From contig NZ_JBBEYB010000012.1 of NCBI RefSeq assembly GCF_037482285.1, positions 1-64,000 on the forward strand: 64,000 nt of DNA, read 5' to 3'. The DNA comes from Aquabacterium sp029268225 (lineage in GTDB: Bacteria; Pseudomonadota; Gammaproteobacteria; Burkholderiales; Burkholderiaceae_C). Shown here in pieces: positions 1-6,865 of this stretch. The notes below the pieces were generated by a model, which searched no databases, was not told where the DNA came from, and saw only the letters and a program-made list of their open reading frames with translations. Position 1 is the stretch's first letter. Each line of letters begins with the position of its first letter. A program made the position numbers and the translations under genes.

Positions 1-146
1 TGCGTATTCCGGTCCAACGTGACCGTTGATTCCGGCGGATCGTGACCGCCGATTCTGGTTCATCGTGACCGGCCATTCTGGTCGAACGTGACCGATTTTT
101 GCACCTGACCGGAATCTCGGTCACGATGCCGGAATCACCGGTCACG
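1..146. repeat. IS21 left end with six CGTGACCG-type transposase sites
   Basis: The octamer CGTGACCG occurs at 18-25, 41-48, 64-71 and 87-94, a regular 23-base step. It occurs inverted at 118-125 and 139-146. IS21 ends typically hold such multiple subterminal repeats, which bind IstA. The 23-base phasing is seen directly; the binding role is inferred from the family. Confidence 0.85.
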
Positions 147-239
147 ATGCCAGCATGGCGTCGTATGCCACCGTGATGGTGTTGCGCAAGTTGTCTCACC
201 CAATGCAGTTAGCCTGCCCAGTTTTTTGCTGGAGCCGGC

Positions 240-1763
240 ATGCCTGCACCAAGGATTCACATGCGCAAGATCAAGGACGTTCTGCGTCTCAAACTCGATG
301 CTCGGCTCTCGCACGAGCGTATCGCCGCCGCCCTGGGCATCTCCAAAGGCGTGGTTACCAAGTACGTCGGTTTGGCCTCGGTCGCAGGTCTGGATTGGCA
401 CTCCATCCAGCCCCTGGACGAGACCGCTTTGCAGCATCGCCTGCTGGCACCGCCGCCACGGCCGCAGCACTTCGTGCACCCCGACTACGCCCAGATTCAC
501 AAAGAACTGCGCCGCAAGGGCATGACGCTCATGCTGCTGTGGGAGGAGCACACCCAGCAGCACCTGGACGGTCATACGCACTCCTACTCGCAGTTCTGCG
601 AGAACTACCGCCGCTACGCCAAGACACTCAAACGCTCGATGCGCCAGACCCACCGCGCAGGCGAGAAGCTGTTCATCGACTTTGCAGGTCCCACGATCGA
701 GTTGGTGGACGGCAGCCGTGCCCACATCTTCGTGGCCGCTCTGGGCGCTTCGAGCTACACCTTTGCGTGTGCCACACCGCGCGAGACCATGGCCGACTGG
801 CTTGATGGCTGCGCCCGCGCCCTGACATTCATCGGTGGGGTGCCCCAGCTCATCGTGCCGGACAACCCCAAAGCCCTCATTGCCAACCCCAACCGCTATG
901 AGCCTCGCGCCAACGAGACGGTGGAGGACTTCGCTCGCCACTACGGCACCTCGATGCTACCGGCGCGGCCCTATCACCCGCAGGACAAGGCCAAGGTCGA
1001 GTCTGCCGTGCAAGTTGTCGAGCGTTGGATCCTGATGCGACTGCGCCACCAACGCTTTGCGAGCGTGGACGATGTCAACGAGGCCATCGCGCCGCTGCTG
1101 GAACAACTCAACAACAAGGCATTCCAGAGGTTGCCTGGCAGCCGAGTCAGCACGTTTGCAGAGTTGGATGCGCCAGCACTGCAAGCCTTGCCTCTGCAGC
1201 CCTGGGAATTCGCCACCTACAAGACCGTGCGCGTGCACATTGATCACCACGTCGAGATCGAGGGGCATCGCTACAGCGTGCCGCAGTCCTTGGTCGGGCT
1301 GGTCCTGGAGGCACGCATCACCACGCGCGGCGTGGAGATCGTCCACCGTGGTCAGCGTGTTGCCGCTCATCTGCGCTGTCTCCACAAGGGGGGCTTCACC
1401 ACCGTGGCGGAGCACATGTCGGCAGCGCACCGCGCGCATCGGGAGTGGACCCCTGAACGCCTGATTCACTGGGGCGGCACCATTGGTGTGGCCTGTGCCA
1501 GCACCGTCCAGCGTCTGCTGGAGGAGCGACGCCATCCCGAGCATGGCTACCGCGCCTGCCTGGGGCTGCTGTCACTGGCCAAGAAGTACGGCAAGCCCCG
1601 ACTGGAAGCCGCTTGCCTCATCGCCCTGGAGCTCGGCACCGTCAAGTACAGGCACGTCAGCGACATTCTGGCAAACGGCCGGGATCAGGTGCCCGCCACG
1701 ACCGCCACCGACTGGACCAGCCCGCACCATGCCCACGTTCGTGGCCCCGGTTACTACCAGTGA
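240..1763 (+). CDS. istA: IS21-family transposase IstA
   Basis: This is the DDE transposase that cuts and joins the element ends, acting with IstB. The product is 507 aa, normal for the family. A helix-turn-helix of the RLSHERIAAALGISKGVV type lies at about residues 22-40. The DDE triad is visible as D147 in FIDFAG, the Asp of VPDN, and the Glu of KAKVES. The C-terminal half has the beta-barrel region usual for IstA. An internal ATG at 261 (MRKIKDV) is an alternative start. It is followed 17 bases later by istB, so the two are probably co-transcribed. Confidence 0.95.
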   Translation: MPAPRIHMRKIKDVLRLKLDARLSHERIAAALGISKGVVTKYVGLASVAGLDWHSIQPLDETALQHRLLAPPPRPQHFVHPDYAQIHKELRRKGMTLMLLWEEHTQQHLDGHTHSYSQFCENYRRYAKTLKRSMRQTHRAGEKLFIDFAGPTIELVDGSRAHIFVAALGASSYTFACATPRETMADWLDGCARALTFIGGVPQLIVPDNPKALIANPNRYEPRANETVEDFARHYGTSMLPARPYHPQDKAKVESAVQVVERWILMRLRHQRFASVDDVNEAIAPLLEQLNNKAFQRLPGSRVSTFAELDAPALQALPLQPWEFATYKTVRVHIDHHVEIEGHRYSVPQSLVGLVLEARITTRGVEIVHRGQRVAAHLRCLHKGGFTTVAEHMSAAHRAHREWTPERLIHWGGTIGVACASTVQRLLEERRHPEHGYRACLGLLSLAKKYGKPRLEAACLIALELGTVKYRHVSDILANGRDQVPATTATDWTSPHHAHVRGPGYYQ

Positions 1764-1780
1764 ACAGACAGGATTGCACC

Positions 1781-2545
1781 ATGATGATGAACACGACTTT
1801 GAACCAGCTGCGTGAACTCAGGCTGATGGGCATGCTCACAGCCCTTGATGAGCAACTGACGCAGGCCGGCATGAGCGCTGTCAGCTTTGAAGAACGCATG
1901 GCTCTGATCGTCGAGCGCGAGCTCCATTGGCGCCACGACAAGCGGCGTGCACGCCTGCTCAAAGAGGCCAAGCTGAAGTACCCCCAAGCCGCCATTGAGG
2001 ACATCGATACACGAGCTGGACGCGGCCTGGATCGCAAGGCTGTCATGAGCCTGGCCTTGGGTGATTGGATCGACAGCGGCCACAGCGTGCTGATCACCGG
2101 CCCCACCGGAGCTGGCAAATCCTGGCTGGCTTGTGCGCTGGCCCAGCACGCCTGTCGCCGCGGTCGCTCTGCCTTCTACCAACGTGTGCCACGTCTGAGC
2201 GAAGAGCTGCGCATCCGTCACGGCAATGGCACCTTTGGCAAGTGGCTCATCCAGTTGGCCAAGACCGATGTCCTGTTGCTGGACGACTGGGGCATGGCTG
2301 GGCTGGACAACCAGGCCCGCGCTGACTTGCTGGAGATCATCGACGACCGAGCTGCCAGCAAGGCCACCATCATCACCAGTCAGCTGCCCATTGAACACTG
2401 GCATGCCTGGGTCGGTGACGCCACGATTGCCGACGCGATCCTTGATCGCCTGATGCAGCGAAACCACCGATTCACTCTGACCGGTGAGTCCCTGCGACAA
2501 AAGCCCAAACCCACGAAAAAGGAGCCCGACTCAGACCCATCGTGA
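1781..2545 (+). CDS. istB: IS21-family helper ATPase IstB
   Basis: IstB is the AAA+ ATPase that selects the target and stimulates IstA. The 254-aa product starts at the ATG at 1781 (MMMNTTLNQLREL). The open frame extends further upstream, but that part overlaps istA and is not IstB-like. Walker A is GPTGAGKS at residues 107-114 and Walker B is LLLDD at about 165-169. Length and order after istA are standard, and no frameshift is seen, so the element looks transposition-competent. Confidence 0.95.
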   Translation: MMMNTTLNQLRELRLMGMLTALDEQLTQAGMSAVSFEERMALIVERELHWRHDKRRARLLKEAKLKYPQAAIEDIDTRAGRGLDRKAVMSLALGDWIDSGHSVLITGPTGAGKSWLACALAQHACRRGRSAFYQRVPRLSEELRIRHGNGTFGKWLIQLAKTDVLLLDDWGMAGLDNQARADLLEIIDDRAASKATIITSQLPIEHWHAWVGDATIADAILDRLMQRNHRFTLTGESLRQKPKPTKKEPDSDPS

Positions 2546-2638
2546 CCGACACCCCTACAATTTGAACGCGCAACACCTCACACGGTGCAACCGGTCACGA
2601 TGGGCCGGAATCGTCGGTCACGTTCGCCAGAATACGCA
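2541..2638. repeat. IS21 right end with three CGTGACCG-type sites
   Basis: Copies of the motif lie at 2541-2548 (direct), 2592-2599 and 2615-2622 (both inverted). The last two are 23 bases apart, the same phasing as at the left end. The terminal repeat ends at 2638. This end also contains a GTG (2585) and an ATG (2600) in frame with the interrupted kinase gene beyond it. Confidence 0.85.
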
Positions 2639-3556
2639 CTGGAATACCTGATGGATGCGGCCGAGCGCATCGAAGAAGGTCTGCCAGTACCGACTCATCT
2701 TGAAGCCATCTTCATTGATGGCACGGCGCTGGGCGGCGCACGCCCCAAAGCTTCGGTCCGTGACGAGCATGGCGTGCTGTGGTTGGCCAAGTTCTCAAGC
2801 CGGAAAGATGGTTTTGACATCCCATCCATCGAATGCGCGGCACTGCGTTTGGCCGCTGCAGCAGGACTGACCGTGCCGCCGGTGGAGGTACGCACACTGG
2901 GTGAACGCAAGGTCATGCTCATCCGCCGTTTCGACAGGTACTGGGCTGAACCAGGCGCGACACTCGATGTCAACGTCGACCTTCTGGCCACGCAACCGGG
3001 TCGAGGCAAGGCAGAACACCGGCTGGGCTTCGTCAGCGGACTCACGCTCGTCGGGTGTGATGAAACCGAGTCGCGAACAAAGGCGTACACCGACCTTGCA
3101 CAAGCCATACGCAGGTACTGCCATCCCAGCGTCATCCGCTCGGACAATGCAGAGCTCTTCAAACGCATGGTCTACAACATCCTGGTCACAAACGATGACG
3201 ACCATCTGCGCAACCACGGCTTCGTCTACGAGCCGCGACTGGGTGGCTGGCGGTTGAGTCCACTCTATGACGTGCTTCCACGACCCAGCTTGGCTACAGA
3301 ACGCTACTTGCATCTGGACGTCGGGCCTCAAGGCCGCTTGGCCACGCTCGACAATGCGTTGGAAGCACACGAGATGTTCACGCTGTCGCGCGCCAAAGCC
3401 TGCGAGCTGATTGCAGACATTTGGCGCATCGTCCGCGAGTGGCGTGTCTATTTCGAGAACTTCGGCGTCCCTGCAGCCGAAATCGAGAAGATTGCGCCCG
3501 CGTTCCGCCACATTGATGATGTCTCTACGCCAGCGTTGCGCAAGGCCCTCCCCTGA
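2639..3556 (+). pseudogene. HipA-type kinase, 5' end removed by the IS21 insertion
   Basis: About 305 codons remain of a serine/threonine kinase toxin of the HipA family, which phosphorylates targets such as glutamyl-tRNA synthetase. The fragment retains the glycine-rich GGARPKAS segment, an ATP-site lysine in LAKF, the catalytic TNDDDHLRN motif and the metal-binding SPLYDV motif. Full HipA proteins are roughly 400-440 aa, so about the first 100 or more residues (N-subdomain) are missing, replaced by IS21 DNA. In-frame starts inside the IS right end (GTG 2585, ATG 2600) could still give a 318-323 aa fusion. No HipB-like antitoxin lies beside it in its own orientation; if one existed it was probably upstream of the window. 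Confidence 0.88.
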
Positions 3557-3586
3557 CCCATCGTCAGGGCGATAGGCGCCTGCACA

Positions 3587-4036
3587 TCACCGCCACAGGT
3601 TGGACCATCGACCTCTGAGCAACTCTGCCGCGCGCCGCTCGATTTCTTTCTCAAGGAACGCATCGCGCGGACGCTGATTTTCCAGAGCCATGGTGTGTGC
3701 GACGCCCATCACTTCTTGCCTCGCGATGGCTTCTGCCTGGTCCTCGACCATCTCGCTAAGCGGCCTTCTCGGCACCAAGGCATAGACCAAATCGCATTCA
3801 AGCTCCTCAGCCATACGCCTTAGCTGCTTGAGGCTGATGCTCTCGTCGACCTCTGATTGCTCAGCCTTATGCACCGCAGAGCCGGTAATGCCAAGCCGTG
3901 CGGCCTGCTGACGCTGTGTTCGTCCGATTGCTTCGCGCACCTCTCGTAGCCAGCCGCTTCTCGGTCGCGGCCTGCGCAGCAGCGTCGTGCACTCACTCAC
4001 GAATGCTTGCTGACCCCTGATCAGCGCATTGGGCAT
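3587..4036 (-). CDS. Xre-type regulator, 'mobile mystery protein A' family
   Basis: This 149-aa protein has a helix-turn-helix centred on residues 38-60 (GRTQRQQAARLGITGSAV). It is followed by the family hallmark ISLKQLRRMAEELECDLVYALVPRRPL (written here as residues 67-93). That arrangement matches the MmyA family, known from mobile DNA, usually paired with the Fic-domain protein MmyB and reported in some CRISPR regions. No MmyB is visible here. The gene is convergent with the truncated hipA (30 bp gap), and its ATG at 4036 lies only 12 bp from the first CRISPR repeat, so its promoter must lie within the array. The frame stays open through the array to 4282, but that extension is repeat sequence and I exclude it. 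It may be an antitoxin-like repressor; this is inference. Confidence 0.8.
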   Translation of the reverse strand: MPNALIRGQQAFVSECTTLLRRPRPRSGWLREVREAIGRTQRQQAARLGITGSAVHKAEQSEVDESISLKQLRRMAEELECDLVYALVPRRPLSEMVEDQAEAIARQEVMGVAHTMALENQRPRDAFLEKEIERRAAELLRGRWSNLWR

Positions 4037-4048
4037 GCCTGACGGCTG

Positions 4049-4321
4049 GGTTCCCCCGCGCGAGCGGGGATAGACCCGAAGGCAAGGCCGAGCGCCTGAC
4101 GCCTGATCAGGTTCCCCCGCGCGAGCGGGGATAGACCCTGCAAGGCACGCAGAGCCGATGCCGGGGCGGGGGTTCCCCCGCGCGAGCGGGGATAGACCCT
4201 CCGGTGGCAACGTGGACCAGAATTCGGCTTTGGTTCCCCCGCGCGAGCGGGGATAGACCCGGCGAAGCCTGCCAGGACGCACGCGTCTTGCAGGTTCCCC
4301 CGCGCGAGCGGGGATACCGTA
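4049..4321 (+). CRISPR. Short type I-E-like CRISPR array, 5 repeats and 4 spacers
   Basis: Repeats of 29 bases, beginning GGTTCCCCCG and ending GGGGATAGACCC, lie at 4049-4077, 4110-4138, 4171-4199, 4232-4260 and 4293-4321. The period is exactly 61 with 32-base spacers, the type I-E geometry. The repeat resembles the E. coli I-E repeat, giving plus-strand transcription and an 8-base handle ATAGACCC. The first four repeats are identical. The fifth loses its last six or so bases (GGGGATACCGTA), as expected of the leader-distal end. The leader should lie left of 4049, but that DNA is the coding start of the MmyA-like gene and is not AT-rich. No cas gene is present, so the array looks like an orphan. 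Confidence 0.93.
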
Positions 4322-4529
4322 TGCGTCTACTTCGAGTTGAGGCTTTGCTGGTGAAACTTGTCGCCACGGTTAATCCGTTTCGTCCGGCGTGGCAACTTCG
4401 AGCCTCGCACTTCTGCGTCATAGCTCACATGACAACGCAGCGACCAAATCTGAGCTCCGAGCAAGACCAGAAAAGTCCTACAGAAGCCAACGCACCACGG
4501 CATACCAAATGGCATACCAGCACAAGTCA
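4322..4529. other. Non-coding junction between CRISPR array and tRNA-Ser
   Basis: No convincing gene is seen here. The only structure noted is a pair of direct repeats, GGCATACCA at 4499-4507 and 4511-4519, near the 3' side of the tRNA gene. Such paired short repeats beside a tRNA resemble arm sites used by tyrosine integrases of genomic islands, but no integrase is visible. The resemblance is suggestive only. Confidence 0.4.
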
Positions 4530-4567
4530 AAAACAAAAAAGCCCAAGTGAATCAATCACTTGGGCTT
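4530..4567 (-). terminator. Intrinsic terminator of tRNA-Ser
   Basis: A perfect 10-bp stem (4541-4550 with 4556-4565) has a 5-base loop. On the minus strand it is followed by a run of U interrupted once (A-rich 4531-4540 on the plus strand). It lies about 7 bases past the tRNA 3' end. Confidence 0.85.
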
Positions 4568-4573
4568 TCTGTT

Positions 4574-4663
4574 TGGCGGGTGCGGTGAGATTCGAACTCA
4601 CGGAACGCGCAAACGTTCGCCGGTTTTCAAGACCGGTGCCTTAAACCGCTCGGCCACACACCC
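4574..4663 (-). tRNA. tRNA-Ser(TGA)
   Basis: The minus strand folds as a class II tRNA. The acceptor GGGTGTG pairs with CGCACCC, the anticodon loop CTTGAAA gives anticodon TGA, there is a long variable arm with a GAACG/CGTTC stem, and the T loop is TTCGAAT. CCA is encoded at the 3' end (4576-4574). A TACAAT -10-like hexamer lies just upstream at 4673-4678. The 3' end faces the accessory region, the usual layout for island insertion. Confidence 0.95.
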
Positions 4664-4686
4664 ATGACCTGCATTGTAGTGGCGGA

Positions 4687-5514
4687 TCAAGCCTTGCCCG
4701 GCTTCTGTGCCTGCGGACAAGGGATCTGAATCACCTCGCGCGTGGCGCCATCGACACGCACCGCCGTCAGATGACCGCCCCAGATGCATCCGGTGTCCAG
4801 CGCCAGCAGATCGTCCCGATTGATCAAGCCCAGGGTGGACCAGTGGCCGAACGCCACCGGCGTGCCTTGGGTCCGACGTCCAGGCACCTCAAACCAGGGC
4901 AGATAGCCCTCGGGCGCGCCACCCGCCCCCTCCTTGGTGGCAAACTCCATCGTGCCGTCCGCCGCACAAAACCGCAGCCGCGTCAGGCTATTGACCACAC
5001 AACGCCAGCGGTCCACGCCCTGCAGGCGCTCATCCCAACGGGCCGGCTCGTTGCCATACATCGTGGTCAGAAAAGCGCCCACGTCCGGGCTGCGGAGCAT
5101 GGCTTCCACCTCCCCAGCCAAAACCACCGTCTGAGCGGCATCCCACTGTGGCACCACGCCGGCATGCACCATCAGCCAACCATGCGCATGCACGGCCAGA
5201 TTCTGCTGGCGCAACCAGTTCAACCAGTCATCACGGTCGGCCGCATTCAAAATGGGATCCAGCGTGTCACTGCGGTGAGGCTTGCGCACCCCATGCGCCA
5301 CCGCCAGCAGATGCAGATCGTGGTTGCCCAGCAAGCACGTCGCCGCCCCCTCCAGGCTGCGCAAACGTTGCAGGACCCCCAAGGAGTCGGGCCCCCGGTT
5401 CACGAGATCCCCCAACACATACAACTGGTCGCGCGACGGCGAAAAATCAATCGTCTGAAGCAAGCGCTCCAGCGGTTTGCAGCAGCCCTGCAAGTCACCC
5501 ACTAAATAGATCAT
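4687..5514 (-). CDS. apaH: Symmetrical diadenosine tetraphosphatase ApaH
   Basis: ApaH hydrolyses Ap4A symmetrically to two ADP and also removes Np4 caps from RNA 5' ends. The 275-aa length fits the family (E. coli about 280). The calcineurin-type metallophosphoesterase motifs are visible: GDLQGC at residues 6-11, GDLVNRGPD at 35-43 and GNHDLH at 63-68, with a later HAG motif (MVHAGVVPQW). The ATG at 5514 starts directly with MIYLVGD, the normal start. It is divergent from the CNNM-type gene at 5576, with 61 bp between them. Confidence 0.95.
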   Translation of the reverse strand: MIYLVGDLQGCCKPLERLLQTIDFSPSRDQLYVLGDLVNRGPDSLGVLQRLRSLEGAATCLLGNHDLHLLAVAHGVRKPHRSDTLDPILNAADRDDWLNWLRQQNLAVHAHGWLMVHAGVVPQWDAAQTVVLAGEVEAMLRSPDVGAFLTTMYGNEPARWDERLQGVDRWRCVVNSLTRLRFCAADGTMEFATKEGAGGAPEGYLPWFEVPGRRTQGTPVAFGHWSTLGLINRDDLLALDTGCIWGGHLTAVRVDGATREVIQIPCPQAQKPGKA

Positions 5515-5575
5515 TTCGTGATTCTGCTACGCTTGGCGCATCGAAACGACCGGCCCGACCCTGTCGGCGCCCTCT

Positions 5576-6865
5576 ATGGACTTAGCGCTACTGATTTTTC
5601 TGGTTCTGCTCAATGGCATTTTCGCCATGTCTGAAATGTCCCTGGCTGCCAGCCGCAAAGCCAGACTGCAGGTGATGGCCGAAACCGGCGATGCCGGTGC
5701 CGTGGCCGCCATGAGCCTGCACGACAATCCCACACAGTTTCTCTCCACCGTCCAGATCGGCATCACGTCCATCGGCGTGCTCAACGGGATCGTGGGTGAG
5801 GCCGCATTCTCCCCCCCCCTGGCAGAGTGGTTGCTGACCTGGCTGCCCATCACGGAGGGCGCAGCCAGTATCGCCGCCACTGGTCTGGTGGTGGTCATCA
5901 TCACCTTCGTCTCCATCATTTTTGGCGAACTGGTGCCCAAGCGCGTGGGCCAGATGTACCCCGAGCCCGTGGCACGCCTCGTGGCCAAGCCCATGATGTG
6001 GCTGTCACGGCTGGCCCTGCCCTTCGTCAAGCTGCTGGCGGCCACCACCGAGGGCATGCTGCGGCTCATGGGTGTGCGCGATACCGGCAACCGCAGCGTG
6101 ACCGAAGAAGAAATCGCAGCGCAACTCGAAGAGGGGCTGGACGCAGGCGTGATCGAAGCGCACGAGCACCAGATGGTGCGCAACGTGTTCCGCCTGGATG
6201 AGCGCCAGATCGGCTCCATGATGATCCCGCGCAGCGACATTGCCTGGCTGGACGTTGAGCTGCCGCTGGCCGACAACCTGGCCATCATTGCCGAGCATGG
6301 CTACTCGCGTTATCCGGTTTGCCGAGGCGGGCTTGACGACGTCGTGGGCGTGACCACGGCCCAGCAACTGCTGCACCAGCTGACGCAGCATCAGGCCAAC
6401 AGCCTGGCCGAAGGCCTGCTGCCTGCGGTGTTTGTACCGGAAACCCTCTCGGGCATGGAATTGCTGGAGCATTTCAGGGGCTCCGACACGCAGATGGTGT
6501 TCGTGGTGGACGAGTACGGCGAGGTGCAAGGCGTGATCACCCTGCGTGACGTGCTGGAAGCCATCACCGGCGAGTTCACGCCTTCTGAAGCCGAAGATGC
6601 CTGGGCCATCCAGCGCGCAGACGGCACCTGGCTGGTCGATGGACTCATCCCCATCCCCGAGTTGAAAGACCGCCTCGCCATCAAGGCCCTGCCCGATGAA
6701 GATCGCGGTCGCTACAACACCCTGGCCGGCATGGTGATGCTGTTGCTGGGTCGCCTGCCTCAAACCACCGACACGGTCGAATGGGAAGGCTGGCGCTTCG
6801 AAGTTGTCGACATGGACGGCAAGCGGATCGACAAGGTCCTGGCCACCCATTTCAAGGAAGATTGA
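5576..6865 (+). CDS. CNNM/CBS/CorC-domain membrane protein (HlyC/CorC family)
   Basis: This 429-aa inner-membrane protein has the three-part layout of the TlyC/PaeA/YfjD group. A CNNM transmembrane domain covers about residues 1-190 (NGIFAMSEMSLAASRKARL, STVQIGITSIGVLNGI), a CBS pair covers about 205-330, and a C-terminal CorC_HlyC domain covers about 345-425. Relatives are implicated in divalent-cation or polyamine export, and the older 'hemolysin' label is misleading. Its last 14 bases overlap the 3' end of the convergent comEC gene. Confidence 0.9.
   Translation: MDLALLIFLVLLNGIFAMSEMSLAASRKARLQVMAETGDAGAVAAMSLHDNPTQFLSTVQIGITSIGVLNGIVGEAAFSPPLAEWLLTWLPITEGAASIAATGLVVVIITFVSIIFGELVPKRVGQMYPEPVARLVAKPMMWLSRLALPFVKLLAATTEGMLRLMGVRDTGNRSVTEEEIAAQLEEGLDAGVIEAHEHQMVRNVFRLDERQIGSMMIPRSDIAWLDVELPLADNLAIIAEHGYSRYPVCRGGLDDVVGVTTAQQLLHQLTQHQANSLAEGLLPAVFVPETLSGMELLEHFRGSDTQMVFVVDEYGEVQGVITLRDVLEAITGEFTPSEAEDAWAIQRADGTWLVDGLIPIPELKDRLAIKALPDEDRGRYNTLAGMVMLLLGRLPQTTDTVEWEGWRFEVVDMDGKRIDKVLATHFKED

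Larger units (their letters stand above)
1..2638 (+). mobile_element. IS21-family insertion sequence, complete
   Basis: The element begins TGCGTATTCCGG at base 1 and ends CCAGAATACGCA at base 2638. These ends are inverted repeats of each other and show the TG...CA termini of IS21 elements. Between them lie a DDE transposase (istA) and an AAA+ helper (istB) in the standard order on one strand. Both ends carry several copies of an internal CGTGACCG motif, as IS21 ends do. Downstream sequence continues in frame as a hipA-like kinase, so the element sits inside that gene. The target duplication cannot be checked because the left flank lies outside the window. A window that begins exactly at an IS end may reflect an assembly break at a repeated element. 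Confidence 0.93.

Noticed and set aside
3587..4282. A longer version of the MmyA-like protein reading back through the CRISPR array
   Set aside because: The extra 82 residues are translated repeats and spacers (repeated RGGT/ARGE strings), so the ATG at 4036 is the sensible start.
4204..4644. A 146-codon plus-strand frame running from the CRISPR array into tRNA-Ser
   Set aside because: It is composed of repeat, terminator and antisense tRNA sequence, a known kind of spurious frame.
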